Positions 1 through 11,947 are shown, numbered from the stretch's first letter. The stretch is DNA of 64,000 bases from Aralia elata (GCA_034770075.1 CM068380.1:24668638-24732637), one strand, 5' to 3'. Translations and numbers: made by a program. Notes: generated from the sequence alone by a model not told the origin.

Positions 1-1386
1 ACTCCTCTTATTTATAGATGTAGGAAAACCCTCCCCTAAACTATTTAGGATTAGAGTTTCTATTCTAATTAAACTCCTTTAATTAAATTAAACTCCTAAT
101 CTAATTAGAAATTCATAAGAGAGTACTTCTATTAATTAATTCTCAATCTCTATTAGAAATTAAATAATAGTAATAATTATAAGACTCCTCTTATTAATTT
201 ATTTTTAATATTTTCAAAATATTAAATAATAAATATTAAGCTATTTAATTTATTCTATCTTCATAGATTAAATTAACTACACTTAACTTATTATTACAAT
301 TATGTCATTTACTTTTTAAATAAATATTTTTCTTTTTGTGGTGTGACCCTTTAGGTTCTCCATATTAAATAAGTTATGAATAAATCAATTAGAACAATTC
401 TAATCTTATTTAAATAAATAAATTAAACTATTTAATTCATTTAATTAAATAATATTTATTCTACAATACGGGTAAGCCCTTTAGCGATCAACGACTTTTC
501 AGATAATATAGATTTCAACATTTATCACAAAAGAACCTTTGAGTGAATAGTTACTGTACAATTCAATCCTTCTACCTAACAATGTCCCAATTAAATATAA
601 AACATGAAATTACTATTAAGTCTTATTTTATTTAATTATATGTATTTTGATTCTGAAATGCACAACTCTAAATAATGTAAATTAGAAACTCCTTTCTAAT
701 TTCATTCTGCCTTGGCCAAGGACTACTAAGATGTCATTTATCAAATCATATAGGACATTCACATCTTTTGTTAGACGTGGTAGATTCTTTGTTGATCATT
801 CACCTATTTCCATGTACAACTTATTATACCCAATCATACCCTTTGATATACCCTAAAGGTCTTAAGGGACATGTCAAAGTATAACTCATCATACACAAGA
901 TACTATGATAATCTCAAGTCCAAGGATCACTTGTACTACTATCACTAGAGGAATTCCTATTGACAGGCGAGTAAAACTCTATTAGGTATTCCTTAGCGAG
1001 CCACGTTCAGTGAACTTATTCTCTAATAAGCACCTACATACTTGCTTTAGTATCTCCACACAAATGATTATGAGATCAATCATCCTCTTCCTAAGAGCAA
1101 GCAACGTATTTACTAATCTTTGCGGATTCACTAATCCCCTATTTAGTAATCCAACGATTAGGAACGATTTAGTTTTAAGCTTTGTAAGAATTTAGATCTC
1201 ATTAGCATGATCATCATCATAATTCTAAAAGCATTGCTCAAAACTATGAGTTTATCACATTTAATATAACAACACCATGTAGATAAAGTAAAATGTCTTT
1301 AATACTTTTATTAATAAATGAATAAGATTACAAAGTATATGTTACATCATATCAAATATGATTGGCTTGTGTGCATACTACTTTCA
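1..1386 (-). mobile_element. Copia-family LTR, truncated by window start
   Basis: The sequence aligns throughout with the complete LTR at 14315-16112 and, in reverse complement, with those at 44413-46203 and 57743-59561. It ends at 1386 with the terminus ...CATACTACTTTCA, the reverse complement of the LTR start TGAAAGTAG. About 410 bp at the other end lie outside the window. No polypurine tract follows 1386, so this is a 5' LTR or a solo LTR of a minus-strand element. No coding sequence is seen in it. Confidence 0.85.
9..16 (-). promoter_or_regulatory. TATA box of the Copia LTR
   Basis: The minus strand reads TATAAATA in the context CTATAAATAAGAG. The same word is kept at the equivalent place in the LTRs at 14315 and 44413, which supports a promoter role. 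The start site itself cannot be seen. Confidence 0.5.
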
Positions 1387-1703
1387 TTTAGCACCCTCAT
1401 TGATATCCCTCACTATCCATTATGAATGCTCAAGAACAAGCCAATGCAAAACATTGGCTATTTCCATCCAAATGGATCAAAATTTAGCTAAGTATGGAAA
1501 ACCGACAAGAAAATGGCTAAATATGGAAAACCTCACTATATGAGCCACTATAAGGATATGCCCTATGCCACCACATGGTGCACACCTCACACCCCCACAA
1601 GTAAGTAAGAAAGAAAGAATGAAGAAGAGGAAGATCAAACAAGCATACATGAAGTACGCAACCAAATAACCGAAAAAGCAAAACCGAGTAAGAAAGCAAG
1701 CAC
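1387..1703. other. Unassigned intergenic stretch
   Basis: No convincing ORF, repeat end or RNA gene. It holds a short AG-rich tract around 1600-1640 and leads into the tandem repeat that follows. It may be part of the same older element as that repeat, but nothing proves this. Confidence 0.5.
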
Positions 1704-2215
1704 TATGACGTGGGGGCACATCCTAGGGGCGCCAACCCTTAAGGTTGGTCCCAAAGTGGCTACCCCTTATGGTGGGGTTACCTAAGCACTCCTTCATTAT
1801 ATCATGATTCCAACACTTAGTTAAATTCAAGAAAGCTATGTAAAGATGGGTCAAAGTAAGGAACCACCATGAGTTGGGGGACACACCCAAGGGTCGCCCC
1901 CAACTCTTAAAAATTAGCCCCAAGAGGGCTAACCCTTATGGTAGGGCTGCCCAAGCACACCTTCATCATGTCTTACTTCCAACACTTAGTCAAATTTAAG
2001 AAAGCATACAAAAAGGGTTCAAAATGAGAAGAAAGCAAGGAAGGGACCACCATGAGTTGAGGCACACCTAAGGGTTGGCCCCAACCTTTAAAGTCAGCCC
2101 CAAAAGGGCTCCCCCTCATGGTAGGGGCTGCTCACACATCTTTTCAACATGCCTCACTTCTAACACTTAGCCAAATTCAAAAAAAGTTATATTTAGGAAC
2201 ATCAAAGTAGGAAGG
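1704..2215. repeat. Tandem repeat, units of about 165-183 bp (part 1)
   Basis: Three units start at 1704, 1869 and 2052. Each opens with an ATGA(C/G)-type start, then a CCCAAGGG-rich stretch, a GGGGCT(A)CC...ATGGTGGGG core and a CCAACACTTAG box. The third unit is cut at 2215 by the Athila element and resumes at 20357. A further unit starts at 20539 and is cut by the element at 20584. Long noncoding tandem repeats of this kind are common downstream of pol in Tat/Ogre elements; placing this array in such an element is inference. Confidence 0.75.
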
Positions 2216-3916
2216 TGATGAGTAGGTTTCATACCTACTTATTGGATACTATTCTGCTTCATTTGTTGCTTAACTATTAGCTCCAAAGTGTATTTTCATG
2301 CATTTTTCTCTTCTTTTTGGTATCGCTTCACTATTTGCATTCTATGGCTTTTGCACAGTTTTGGTTAATTTGACACGAGTTATGGTGCATATGATGTTTG
2401 GGATTTGATTGATTTCTTGTTGCTTGCACAGTGTACGAGAATCGAGGAAACAGACTGAGTACAACAGTGCAGCAGCAGACTAACAGACGGCGCGGCTACG
2501 CCCATTTTGACTTGGAAGCCAGCGCAGCTGCGCCCGTACCCTGCACCCAGAACCTGCCCACGCAGCTGTGCCCAGCTTGGCCTTGAGGCTGGCGCAGCTG
2601 CGCCCGCCCTTTTTCCTGCTGAAGCCCTCAGTGCAGCTGCGCCCATTTTACAAAGGATTCCTACGCAGCTGCGCCTATCGCCAGCGGCCATGCAGTCACG
2701 TTCCAGACAGCGAAGCAACACTACCAATAAAACATGCAATGCCAGATTTTGAGGAATTAGTGGAATGAAGCTTTATCAGTGGGGAATCAAAATAAGTCAA
2801 AAGAAGACAAAATGAGCATGTAATATAATGATCAGAGAACTTAATTGAAAAAGGGCTGCTCCTACACGAAAATTAGAAAGTTTACTGCATTCTTAGTTCT
2901 AAAATTGAGACAATTCTGCTGATCATCAAATTCACTTGGGAACTGAAGAATGGAGCTACATGGATGCTGAATTGAGGATTGGGAGCAAGAAATCAAGAAT
3001 CAACGCAACTTGGAAAATCATCAGAAGTTACAGAAACGGAGGAACTGAAGCAGGGAGTTCTATTATTTTCTGCTTTTGATTAATTTTTCCTATTCTGTAA
3101 TTATGATGATGAACCAATTGTGTATGATGAATTATATTATTGTAATTATGAACTAAACTTAATTTTTGGGATTATAATGAATCTTTTGCATTACTGAAAA
3201 TTGAAATGCTTCCTTATTATTGCTAGTTGGTTATGAAATGAATGTTTAGCATAATTTATACTGAATGTTTAATTGCTTAATCACCAATTACCGTGATAAT
3301 TTATATAGAATTGAGAAAGGAAATATAAATTGAGATCTGATTATGCTAGCATATGTTCATAATTTTTGCATTCCTCGTGAAGTTATGTTTCGTGCTTAGG
3401 ATAGAGATATACTAAAGCACCATATGTGGCCAATTGAGAACTTATACTTCAACCCTCTTGATTGTAATTCACATAGAGATATAGTGTGTTAGTCATCTAG
3501 GGTGTTCACATTCATTCTATCAATTGTGGATTTAGTGTGATATGAGTATGGTGCATCGAGAGGTGGCCATATTTTACATTCGTGTTCTTGACCAACATTC
3601 CTTAATAATCAATTAGCAACGATAGGAAGCATGGAAATCTAAGTTTGCAATAAGTGAAATTATAATCCCAAACCCATAAAATCTGTATTTATACAATCAT
3701 AATTTGTTCTATTTGTTTCTTTAATAATCATTAGACAATTTTTTCATTGTACTCAACTGTTTAAAGAGACCGAAATAATTATAAAATCGGTGTTTGTAGT
3801 CGTAAATGCAATTCTATTCCTCGTGGGATCGATACTTTACTTGCTTTATATTACTTGTGGATCACGTACACTTGCGTGTATGAGTCATATTTGTTATACA
3901 TACAAATATCTCAACA
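2216..3916 (+). repeat. Athila 5' LTR
   Basis: 1,701 bp, TG...CA ends, nearly identical to 18654-20351. It holds the GC palindrome array at 2489-2675. Several palindromes here differ from the 3' LTR by C/T or G/A transitions, as expected from deamination of methylated cytosine. No clear TATA box was found. Confidence 0.92.
2489..2675. repeat. Phased GC palindrome array in 5' LTR
   Basis: Six copies of (G)GCGCAGCTGCGCC, some decayed, are centred near 2496, 2528, 2566, 2598, 2637 and 2669, that is at spacings of 32, 38, 32, 39 and 32 bp. Decayed forms include GGCGCGGCTACGCC and ACGCAGCTGTGCC. The 3' LTR has the same spacing with better preserved copies. Confidence 0.9.
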
Positions 3917-3922
3917 AGTTTT

Positions 3923-3940
3923 TGGTGCTGTTGCCGGGGA
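3923..3940 (+). other. Primer-binding site (tRNA-Asp type)
   Basis: TGGTGCTGTTGCCGGGGA, six bases after the LTR end. It differs by two C-to-T changes from the complement of the plant tRNA-Asp 3' end that Athila elements use to prime minus-strand DNA synthesis. Confidence 0.85.
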
Positions 3941-4067
3941 ATTGTAATTGCATTTATAACTTTCACCATCAGTTTAAATTAGATTGGTTTTAGTTAAACA
4001 AAATCTGTTCTTATCCTAATTCTGTTTATTATTCTTTTACATTGTTATAGGTACTCTTGAGTAGTGT

Positions 4068-5696
4068 ATGCATACTCGATCGAAGAATCCTGACCTATTG
4101 CCTTACGTGGACAACATTGAGAAAAGGCTTCAACAGTCAAGAAAGTGTGCTGAAAATACTTTGGAGAATCTAGACCAACCACAAGCAATGGCGGGAGAAG
4201 CACAAAAAGCATTGAGAGATTATGCTACGCCAAGGATCAACGAATTGCAATCAAGTATCTCAAGGCCGACCATAACAGCCAATTCCTTTGAAATCAAACC
4301 AGGGACTATCCATATGATCCAAAATTCTGTCCAATTCGGGGGAATGGTGGTTGATGATCCAAATGAGCACTTGATGAGCTTTTTAGAGATCTGTGATACA
4401 TTCAAATTTAGTGGAATTTCAGAAGATGCAGTGAGATTGCGGTTATTCCTATTCACATTGAGGGATAAAGCAAAGAGTTGGCTACACTCACTACCACCGG
4501 GATCTATTACTACTTGGCAAGATTTGGCGCAGAAATTCTTAGCAAAATTCTTCCCACCAGCCAAAACTGCCAAGTTGAGAAATGACATCTCCTCATATGA
4601 GCAACATCATGGAGAATCCTTGTATGAGACATGAGAGCGGTACAAGGAACTATTGAGAAAGTGTCCACATCACGGGCTGCCACAATGGATGCAACTTAAC
4701 ACATTTTACAATGGGTTGAATATTCAAACACGGGCAGGAATTAATGCAGCTTCGGGAGGAGCATTCATGGCTAAAAACTATGACGAAGCTTATGAACTTT
4801 TGGAGACCATGGCTGCGAATAACTATCAATGGCCATCTTCTAGATTCAGCCAACCAAAAATAGCAGGGATATTAGAAGTGGACACATCCACATCACTTCA
4901 AGCCCAGATATCTGCTATAGCCAAAAAGTTTGACAACCTATATGAAGGAAAGGTGCAGCAAGTTCCCATGATTTGTGAGCTTTGTGCAGGTTCACACTCT
5001 TCTGACCAATGTGCCATCAATTCCGAATCTGTGCATTTCGTGAGCAACTATCATCGGCTAGCAAATCAATATCAAAACAACTACAATCCGGGGAATAGGA
5101 ATCATCCTAACTTCTCATGGAGAAACCATCAAGATTATCCATAAGCTCTAAAACCTCACAATCCTCCGGGGTTCCACAATCAGCAACAAGCCACAGCTAC
5201 TGATAAGAGGGTTGCTGATATGAATGAAAAGTTGGAGAGATACATGGCCAAAACTGATAAGTTGGAGCAAGGCCAAGCATTGGGTTTCAAGAACTTGGAA
5301 AACCAAATGAGTCAATTGTTTAGCTTGTTATCTAATAGACCTCAAGGGGCTCTTTCTAGCGACACAGAAATCAATCCAAGGAGAAATGGAAAGGAGCAAT
5401 GCCAAGCTGTCACCCTCAGAAGTGGGAAGCAGACTCTGTCAACCAGCGCAGCTGCGCCCATTTCACAAAAGAAGCCAGCGCAGCTGCGCCCTTCTCCAGA
5501 GGTTGATCCTGTCGGCGCAACTGCATCCATTTTGCAAGGGGAGCCAGCGCAGCTGCGCCCTTCCCCAGAAACTGACTCTATTGAAGTTTTTGGAGAGGAA
5601 GATAGCATAGAGAAATCTGAGCCCACACCAAGAGAAAGCACAGAAAAGACTCAACCCCCTCCCACCAGATATTATCCACCAGTTTCGTACCCTTAG
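4068..5696 (+). pseudogene. gag: Athila gag, interrupted by stops
   Basis: Structural capsid protein of the Athila-like element. The ATG at 4068 opens the frame 128 nt after the PBS. The retrotransposon gag domain (motifs HLMSFLEICDTF and WLHSLPPGSI) lies at about 4365-4620. A zinc-knuckle-like CELCAGSHSSDQC follows at 4974-5012. A glutamine/asparagine-rich stretch and a coiled, charged segment follow, then a linker with SAAAP and PAQLRP words encoded by the GC palindromes. In-frame stops lie at 4632 (TGA), 5142 (TAA) and 5694 (TAG); the frame otherwise stays open and runs on into pol, so gag-pol was probably one long frame. No full-length product can be made without readthrough. Confidence 0.88.
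5446..5559. repeat. GC palindrome array inside gag linker
   Basis: GCGCAGCTGCGCC occurs at 5446-5458, 5478-5490 and 5547-5559, with a decayed copy near 5514-5527. Centres are about 32, 36 and 33 bp apart, close to the LTR spacing. The first copy is read as SAAAP and the others as PAQLRP, so the same DNA word is translated in two frames. The sequence between copies (CATTTTGCAA) also matches the LTR array. Confidence 0.88.
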
Positions 5697-5714
5697 AGGC
5701 ACCAAAAGCAGAAA

Positions 5715-8700
5715 TTGGACAAACAATTCTCTAAGTTTCTTAAGGTTTTCAAAAAGCTTCAAATCAACATACCATTTGCAGAAGCCTTAGAACAAATGTC
5801 GAGCTATGCCAAGTTCATGAAGGGGATTCTGTCAAGGAAGAAGAAATTGCAAGATTTTGAAATTGTAGCTTTGATAGAAGAATGCAGTGCGATATTACAA
5901 AGAAAGCTACCTCCAAAGTTGAAGGACCCGGGCAGTTTCACCATTCCTTGCACCATTGGAGACTTGTCATTCAAGAAATGCTTATGTGATCTTAGGGCAA
6001 GCATTAATCTCATGCCACTGTCCGTCTATACTCAATTGGGATTACCAGCACCCAAGCCAACAAATGTCTCTCTTCAGCTAGCTGATCGTTCAATCACCTA
6101 TCCGAGAGGAATAATGGAAGATATTCTTGTTAAGGTTGATAAGTTCATATTCCCAGCTGACTTCATAATCCTAGATTTTGAGGATGACAAGGATATTCCC
6201 ATCATACTTGGGAGGCCATTTCTAGCTACCGGGAGAACTCTCATTGATGTGCAAAAGGGAGAATTGACAATGAGGGTTCAAAACCAAGAAGTCACTTTTA
6301 ATGTCTTTAAAGCTATAAAATTCCCGGCCGAGGAGGAAGATTGTTTCCGAGTAGATATCATTGAAAGTGTTGTGACCGAAGAATTCATAAAAGCCACACA
6401 TAGTGACTTGCTTGAGATTACACTGACAGAAGACATCGACTTGGATGAGCCCGAAAACTGTGAGTATGTTCATTTTCTAGATGCAATACCCAAGATGGCA
6501 AAGTTCAAAGTACCAATTGAGCCCTTGAAAAGCTTAAATGAATCCTCATCTCATTTGAAACCATCTAGGGAGGTACCTCCTAAACTTGAGCTTAAGCCCT
6601 TGCCTAATCACCTCAGGTATGCATATCTAGGCACTTCACATACTTTACCTGTCATTATTTCCTCTGCACTAACCTCTTTACAGGAAGGCAAGCTGATAAG
6701 AATCCTTCGAGAATTCCAAGGAGCTATTGGATGGACCATCGCCGACATAAAGGGAATCAGCCCCTCATTTTGCATGCACAAAATCCTGATGGAAGATGAC
6801 AACAAACTTACCATAGAGCATCAAAGAAGGCTAAATCCCATCATGAAAGAGGTGGTAAAAGGAGAAATTCTGAAATGGCTAGATGTTGGGATCATCTACC
6901 CCATCTCTGACAGTCCGTGGGTAAGCCCTATTCAATGCGTACCCAAGAAAGGGGGAATAACTGTGGTAAGAAATGAGAACAATGAGTTGATACCAACTCG
7001 AACAGTCACGGGATGGAGAGTCTGTATGGACTACTGAAAGCTCAACAAAGCCACAAGGAAAGATCACTTCCCATTTCCATTCATTGATCAAATGTTGGAC
7101 AGACTAGCAGGGCATGAATACTACTGTTTACTTGACGGATATTCTAGTTATAATCAAATTGTCATCGCTCCAGAGGATCAAGAGAAGACAACTTTTACTT
7201 GTCCATATGGAACTTTTGCATTCAGGCGAATGTCCTTCGGTCTATGCAATGCTCCAGCCACATTTCAACGGTATATGATGGCAATATTTTCTGATATGGT
7301 AGAAATCAACATGGAAGTTTTCATGGATGATTTCTCAGTGTTCGGAAATTCCTTCGACAGCTGTCTAGAGAATTTGATCATGGTACTGAAAAGATGCGTG
7401 GAAACAAATCTTGTACTTAATTGGGAGAAATGTCACTTCATGGTTCAAGAAGGAATAATATTGGGACACAAAGTCTCAGTAAAAGGGTTGGAAGTGGATA
7501 AAGCAAAATTAGAAACCATTGAGAAACTGCCTCCGCCATCTTCAATAAAGGGAGTTCGGAGTTTTTTGGGCCATGCTGGGTTTTACCGCAGATTTATCAA
7601 AGACTTCTCCAAAATCACGAAACCCCTGTGCAATCTATTGGAAAAGGATGTCCCATTCATATTTGATGAAAATTATTTAGCAGCCTTTGAGTTGTTGAAA
7701 AAGAAGTTAACAACATCACCTGTAATAGTGGCACCGGACTGGTCTCTACCATTTGAGCTTATGTGTGATGCTAGTGACTATGCTGTGGGCGTGGTATTGG
7801 GACAGCGCAGAGATAAGGTTCTACATGCAGTATACTATGCCAGCAAAACACTCTCAGATGGCCAAATGAATTACACCACCACCGAAAAGGAACTACTCGC
7901 TGTTGTCTATGCATTCGACAAGTCCGGTCCTATCTCATTGGGACAAAAGTTGTGGTGTACACGGACCATGCAGCAATTCGGTATTTGATATCAAAGAAGG
8001 ATGCCAAACCAAGATTGATCAGGTGGATCCTTTTGCTCCAAGAATTTGACTTGGAAATAAAGGACAAGAAAGGCACGGAGAACCTAGTAGCTGATCATCT
8101 CTCCAGATTAGACAACCCGGAGCAGGAAGGTAAAGATAAGGCTGAAATAAACGATTGTTTCCCTGATGAACAGTTATTTGCAGTGACCTCTGAGATTCCA
8201 TGGTTCGCTGATATTGTCAACTATCTTGTGGTTCATGTACTACCACCGGATCTAACTTCTCAACAGAAGAAGAAATTTTTGCATGATGCAAAGAGATACA
8301 TGTGGGACGAGCCCTACTTGTTCAAACAATGTACAGATCTTGTGATCCGAAGGTGCATTCCCGATGTCGAGACTGTCAGTATATTGCACGCATGTCATTC
8401 TTCTCTGTATGGCGGCCATTATGGAACGCAAAGAACCGCAGCCAAAGTACTCCAAGCAGGGTTCTATTGGCCCACTTTGTTCAAAGATGCCCACCAATTC
8501 ATAAAGAATTATGATCGATGCCAACGGGTGGGAAACATCTCCAACCGTAATGAAATGCCACTAAATGTCATCCCGGAGGTGGAAATCTTTGACGTATGGC
8601 GAATAGACTTCATGGGACCATTCCCGTCATCCTGCAACAATCTCTATATCCTTCTTGCGGTTGATTATGTGTCCAAATGGGTGGAAGCTTCTGCTTTACC

Positions 8701-9484
8701 AACCAATGATGCTAATGTGGTTCTTAGGTTCCTACAAAAGAGCATTTTCACAAGATTTGGCACTCCACGGGCTATCATCAGTGATGAAGGCAGTCATTTC
8801 TACAACAAACAATTCACAGCCCTCCTGGCTAAATACGGAGTGAGGCACAGAATTGCCACGGCTTACCACCCACAAACAAATGGTCAAGCCGAAGTGTCCA
8901 ATAGAGAGGTGAAGAGAATTCTGGAGAAGATTGTCAATCCTTCCAGAAAAGACTGGTCATTGAAGCTAGATGAAGCATTATGGGCGTACAGAACCGCCTA
9001 TAAGACACCCCTCGGCATGTCCCCATACCATGTGGTCTACGACAAAGCTTGTCATCTTCCAGTTGAACTAGAGCACAAAGCTTATTGGGCGATCAAGAAG
9101 TTAAATTTCAACCCATCTGCAGCGGGAGAGAGGAGACTTCTACAGCTAAATGAACTTGATGAGTTTCGTTTACAAGCCTATGAGAATTCCAAACTCTACA
9201 AAGAAAAGGTAAAGAGATGGCACGACCGAAAAATCATCGAGAGAAAATTTGAACCTGGCCAAGCGGTCTTGCTATTCAACTCCAGGCTCAAATTGTTCCC
9301 GGGAAAGCTCAAATCCCGATGGTCGGGTCCATTTACCATCACAGCTATATTCTCACATGGAGCCGTCAAAATAATTGGAAAGGACAGTGAACAACCCTTC
9401 AAAGTGAATGGCCAACGGCTAAAACACTATTGGGGAGGCGAAGTCGATCGCCAAGAATCCTCAGTTGTCCTAGCCATGGATTGA
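5715..9484 (+). pseudogene. pol: Athila pol (PR-RT-RNase H-IN), broken
   Basis: Polyprotein for protease, reverse transcriptase, RNase H and integrase, in Ty3 order. The protease site reads CDLRASIN (Asp codon 5988-5990), with Arg at 5994 where the family has Gly, so it is probably inactive. RT has the PKKGG and GWRVCMDY motifs and an F-M-D-D catalytic box (7320-7331). RNase H follows at about 7740-8110. Integrase: in the zinc finger the first Cys of the CxxC pair is Tyr (8510-8512), while the catalytic triad is present as Asp 8606, Asp 8783 and Glu 8891, with 35 residues between the last two. Breaks: TGA at 7035-7037 and a one-base loss near 7921-7925 that moves the rest into another frame, which then stays open to TGA at 9482. 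The 5694 stop separates it from gag. Confidence 0.9.
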
Positions 9485-9854
9485 GCATTATTGGATAGTC
9501 GAGCTAACCGACTTTAAACCAAGCGCTTCTCGGGAGGCAACCCGAATTTATTGTTTTACTTTTTATTTCTGTGTGATTATAATTTAGTTTGTATGATTTC
9601 ATTTTAACATGTTTGTTTGCTTTTCAGGTATCCAATCACGCCCTAAACCGTGAGACTTAAACAGACTTTAAGTTTGGGGGATGTAAAGTACACTGCGTTG
9701 CATATGCATCATTCGTAAGTTTATAAGTTTGAATTAAGATTTTCGTTCCTTTTTAGGTATGTTAGCTGTTTTTAAGAATTGAGTTTTTAACCTGATATTC
9801 TAATGTCTGTCAAGTGTGTTTAAAAAAAAAATTCATCTAGGGGGTTGGAGGTCT

Positions 9855-9972
9855 GGCGCAGCTGCGCCGCGCCTCTGGCCAAACAGCGCGCAGCTGCACC
9901 GGGTCAGCAAGCTGCAACTGAGCCTCAGCGCAGCTGCGCCCAAAATCAGTGCAACAATGGCGCAGCTGCGCC
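9855..9972. repeat. GC palindrome array upstream of third ORF
   Basis: GGCGCAGCTGCGCC at 9855-9868, GCGCAGCTGCACC at 9888-9900, GCGCAGCTGCGCC at 9928-9940 and GGCGCAGCTGCGCC at 9959-9972. A weak copy lies near 9905-9918. The first pair and the last pair are each 32 bp apart, centre to centre, as in the LTR. Confidence 0.9.
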
Positions 9973-9993
9973 CGTCGGCTGGAAAGTTTTTTT

Positions 9994-10001
9994 TATATAT
10001 A
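9994..10001 (+). promoter_or_regulatory. Possible internal TATA box
   Basis: TATATATA followed by GGGCCC, 22 bp after the last GC palindrome and about 160 bp before the ATG of the third ORF. The spacing fits a plant promoter with a start near 10030. AAACCCTAA telo-box words follow at 10038 and 10111. No transcript evidence. Confidence 0.4.
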
Positions 10002-10159
10002 GGGCCCGTACCCATCAGTCATGTCACATCATAACACAAACCCTAAACCTATTCTCTCCCTCACAGCTACAGTAACACAAACCCCCTATCTCCTCTCTTG
10101 ATATATCCCCAAACCCTAACTACATCCACTCCACCATTAAACCCTAGCTACTATCAACC

Positions 10160-11308
10160 ATGCCGAAGAGAGCACGAACCCCCCAACCATTTTCATCCAA
10201 CAGTAGTGACGCAGACTTCGCGGGTGGTGGCATCAACACTCTGGATGCCACCAAATTCGTCAACCTCTCAGCCCAACACTACTACTGGGAGGTGTTGAGC
10301 GTCAAATCATTTATACCGGAGAGGGGTTTGAAACCCAAGGCACAGGATGGGAAGATTCTGGACCAAATCCGGTGTTTGGGATGGCTGCTTTTTATTGAGA
10401 CACCATTGTCCGCCCCGATGGCCATTGTTCGGGAATTCTATGCCAATGCCCGGGAAACTCAAAATGGCATCTCCTTTGTTCGGGGAAAGCAAGTCCCCTA
10501 CACCGCGCAGGCAATCAACGAGCTATTCCGATTGCCATCTACTTCTGCTGAGACCACCAATTGGGTAGTAAATGAGCGCTTCGAGACTGATCTCGGTGCT
10601 TTGGTTTGGGAGATGTGCCAACCGGGCACTCAATGGAAGACACAGGTGGGCACCATCCAGAAATTCCATTTCCCCCAGACAGCGCTGAACAGATATGCCA
10701 AGGCATGGTACGCCTTCATTTGCGCGAGTCTACTGCCGACCACCCACCACCAGGACGTGACCCGGGACCGAGCGGTTACTTTACACCGCATTCTGAAAGG
10801 AGGGAGCATCGATGTGGGTTACATCATTCACCAATCTATGCTTCGATTTATGCGGGCAGTCACTTCAGGTGCCATTCCACACGCTTCGGTTGTCACACGC
10901 CTTTGTCTTGCGGCGAAGGTGGAATGGGGCGAGGAGACTCTCCAATTACCCATGCGGGACATTGACAGCGCCACGATCAGAAAGTTCAATGTATGGCGCG
11001 GTGGAGAGTCCCGTCCTAATGGGTTGGGTTTCATTATTACTGATGAGGAGGAGGACAGCGAGGAGGAGGAGCCTGCACCGCCAGTGCAGCCGAGAGGAGT
11101 AGGTGGACATGAGTGCGAGATGCGCCGCCTGCAGTGCCGCATGGACGCGTTGCACACGAGCTTCAGGGATTACAGTATCACCTTTGCGGACGCACTTTCC
11201 GAGGCCTTCAGCCAGCAGGGGGTCCATGTCCAGTTTCCTACCTTTGGCACCAACATCCCTTATCCTCCGCCTGACACACCGCCTGGCGGCGCCGAGGACG
11301 ACTCTTAG
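10160..11308 (+). CDS. Athila third ORF, putative plant transposon protein domain
   Basis: 382 aa and fully open, the only long intact frame in the window. It sits between integrase and the 3' LTR, where Athila elements carry an env-like ORF. I see no signal peptide or membrane segment, so an envelope role is not supported. The N-terminus is basic (PKRAR, residues 2-6). The middle, about residues 55-270, has the pattern IVREFYANA...VRGKQVPY...AINELF...WYAFICASLLP, which I associate with the Pfam 'putative plant transposon protein' family found in Athila-like elements; no function is established for it. An acidic run (DEEEDSEEEE) near residues 295-305 and a short amphipathic stretch follow. 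The ATG at 10160 is chosen because it keeps the basic start and lies in an AACCATG context. Confidence 0.85.
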   Translation: MPKRARTPQPFSSNSSDADFAGGGINTLDATKFVNLSAQHYYWEVLSVKSFIPERGLKPKAQDGKILDQIRCLGWLLFIETPLSAPMAIVREFYANARETQNGISFVRGKQVPYTAQAINELFRLPSTSAETTNWVVNERFETDLGALVWEMCQPGTQWKTQVGTIQKFHFPQTALNRYAKAWYAFICASLLPTTHHQDVTRDRAVTLHRILKGGSIDVGYIIHQSMLRFMRAVTSGAIPHASVVTRLCLAAKVEWGEETLQLPMRDIDSATIRKFNVWRGGESRPNGLGFIITDEEEDSEEEEPAPPVQPRGVGGHECEMRRLQCRMDALHTSFRDYSITFADALSEAFSQQGVHVQFPTFGTNIPYPPPDTPPGGAEDDS

Positions 11309-11863
11309 GGGAGTTTCTTTACCCTTTATCTCCAATGAGGACATTGCATATTTTAAGTTTGGGGGTATTAGGGTCTACCTATTTGATTGCTTTACTTGTG
11401 ATGCTTTTATTTATTTGTTTTTGTTATTAGTATTATTTGCTTGTTTTCTTTAATTGTTATTAATATTTGCATGTTATAAAAAAATTAAAAAAAAAATAAA
11501 TAAATAAAATAAAAAATTGCTTTATTTTCATGCATATCATATCATGTAGCTTAGATTGCATAATCCTGACATCTGGATTAGTAAACATCCTCACTTGCCT
11601 GTGATGAGATCTTTGTTCAAAAATGCTAAATGTTAAGGCTTGGGTTGAGTGCCATGATATACTGCAAATCTTGTCTTGTTTTGAGTTTGATATAGCCGGT
11701 TAGCACACATTCAGTAGTTATCTTATTTAGTAACTTAAAGATTTGCATAATTGAGTTCTGGAGGGAAATTGATCTTTTAATAAAAGAGAAGCAAATGAGG
11801 GTAGTGTAGGCTGAGAAAACGCAATTGTCTAAGTTTGGGAGAAAACTTAGTGGAGCATTTGAG

Positions 11864-11894
11864 CAACGAGATGGAGCGTAAAACGCACTCGTTG
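11864..11894. other. Hairpin in Athila 3' noncoding region
   Basis: CAACGAG (11864-11870) pairs with CTCGTTG (11888-11894), and AGCGT with ACGC further inside. It lies between two polypurine-like words, so an RNA-level role in the element is possible but not shown. Confidence 0.45.
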
Positions 11895-11947
11895 TTGTTT
11901 ATTACTGAAAAAAAATGAATAAATGCTTGGTTAGCCCAGTTTTGTGG

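Larger units (their letters stand above)
9485..10159 (+). other. Athila intergenic region before third ORF
   Basis: Noncoding. It holds the CTTCTCGGGAGGCAACCCGA block just after pol (about 9526-9545), a polypurine-tract-like AAGTTTGGGGG (9670-9680), the GC palindrome array (9855-9972), a TATA-like box (9994-10001) and three telo-box-like words (10038, 10111, 10139). It reads like a stand-alone promoter for the following ORF, which is inference. Confidence 0.6.

Noticed and set aside
2380..2768. Ala/Arg/Cys-rich frames in the Athila LTR
   Set aside because: They are translations of the GC palindrome array in the LTR, with counterparts at 18.8-19.2 kb, and show no gene structure.
10606..11453. 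Overlapping frames in other phases around the Athila third ORF
   Set aside because: Shadows of the GC-rich 382-aa frame; the main frame has the recognisable protein pattern.
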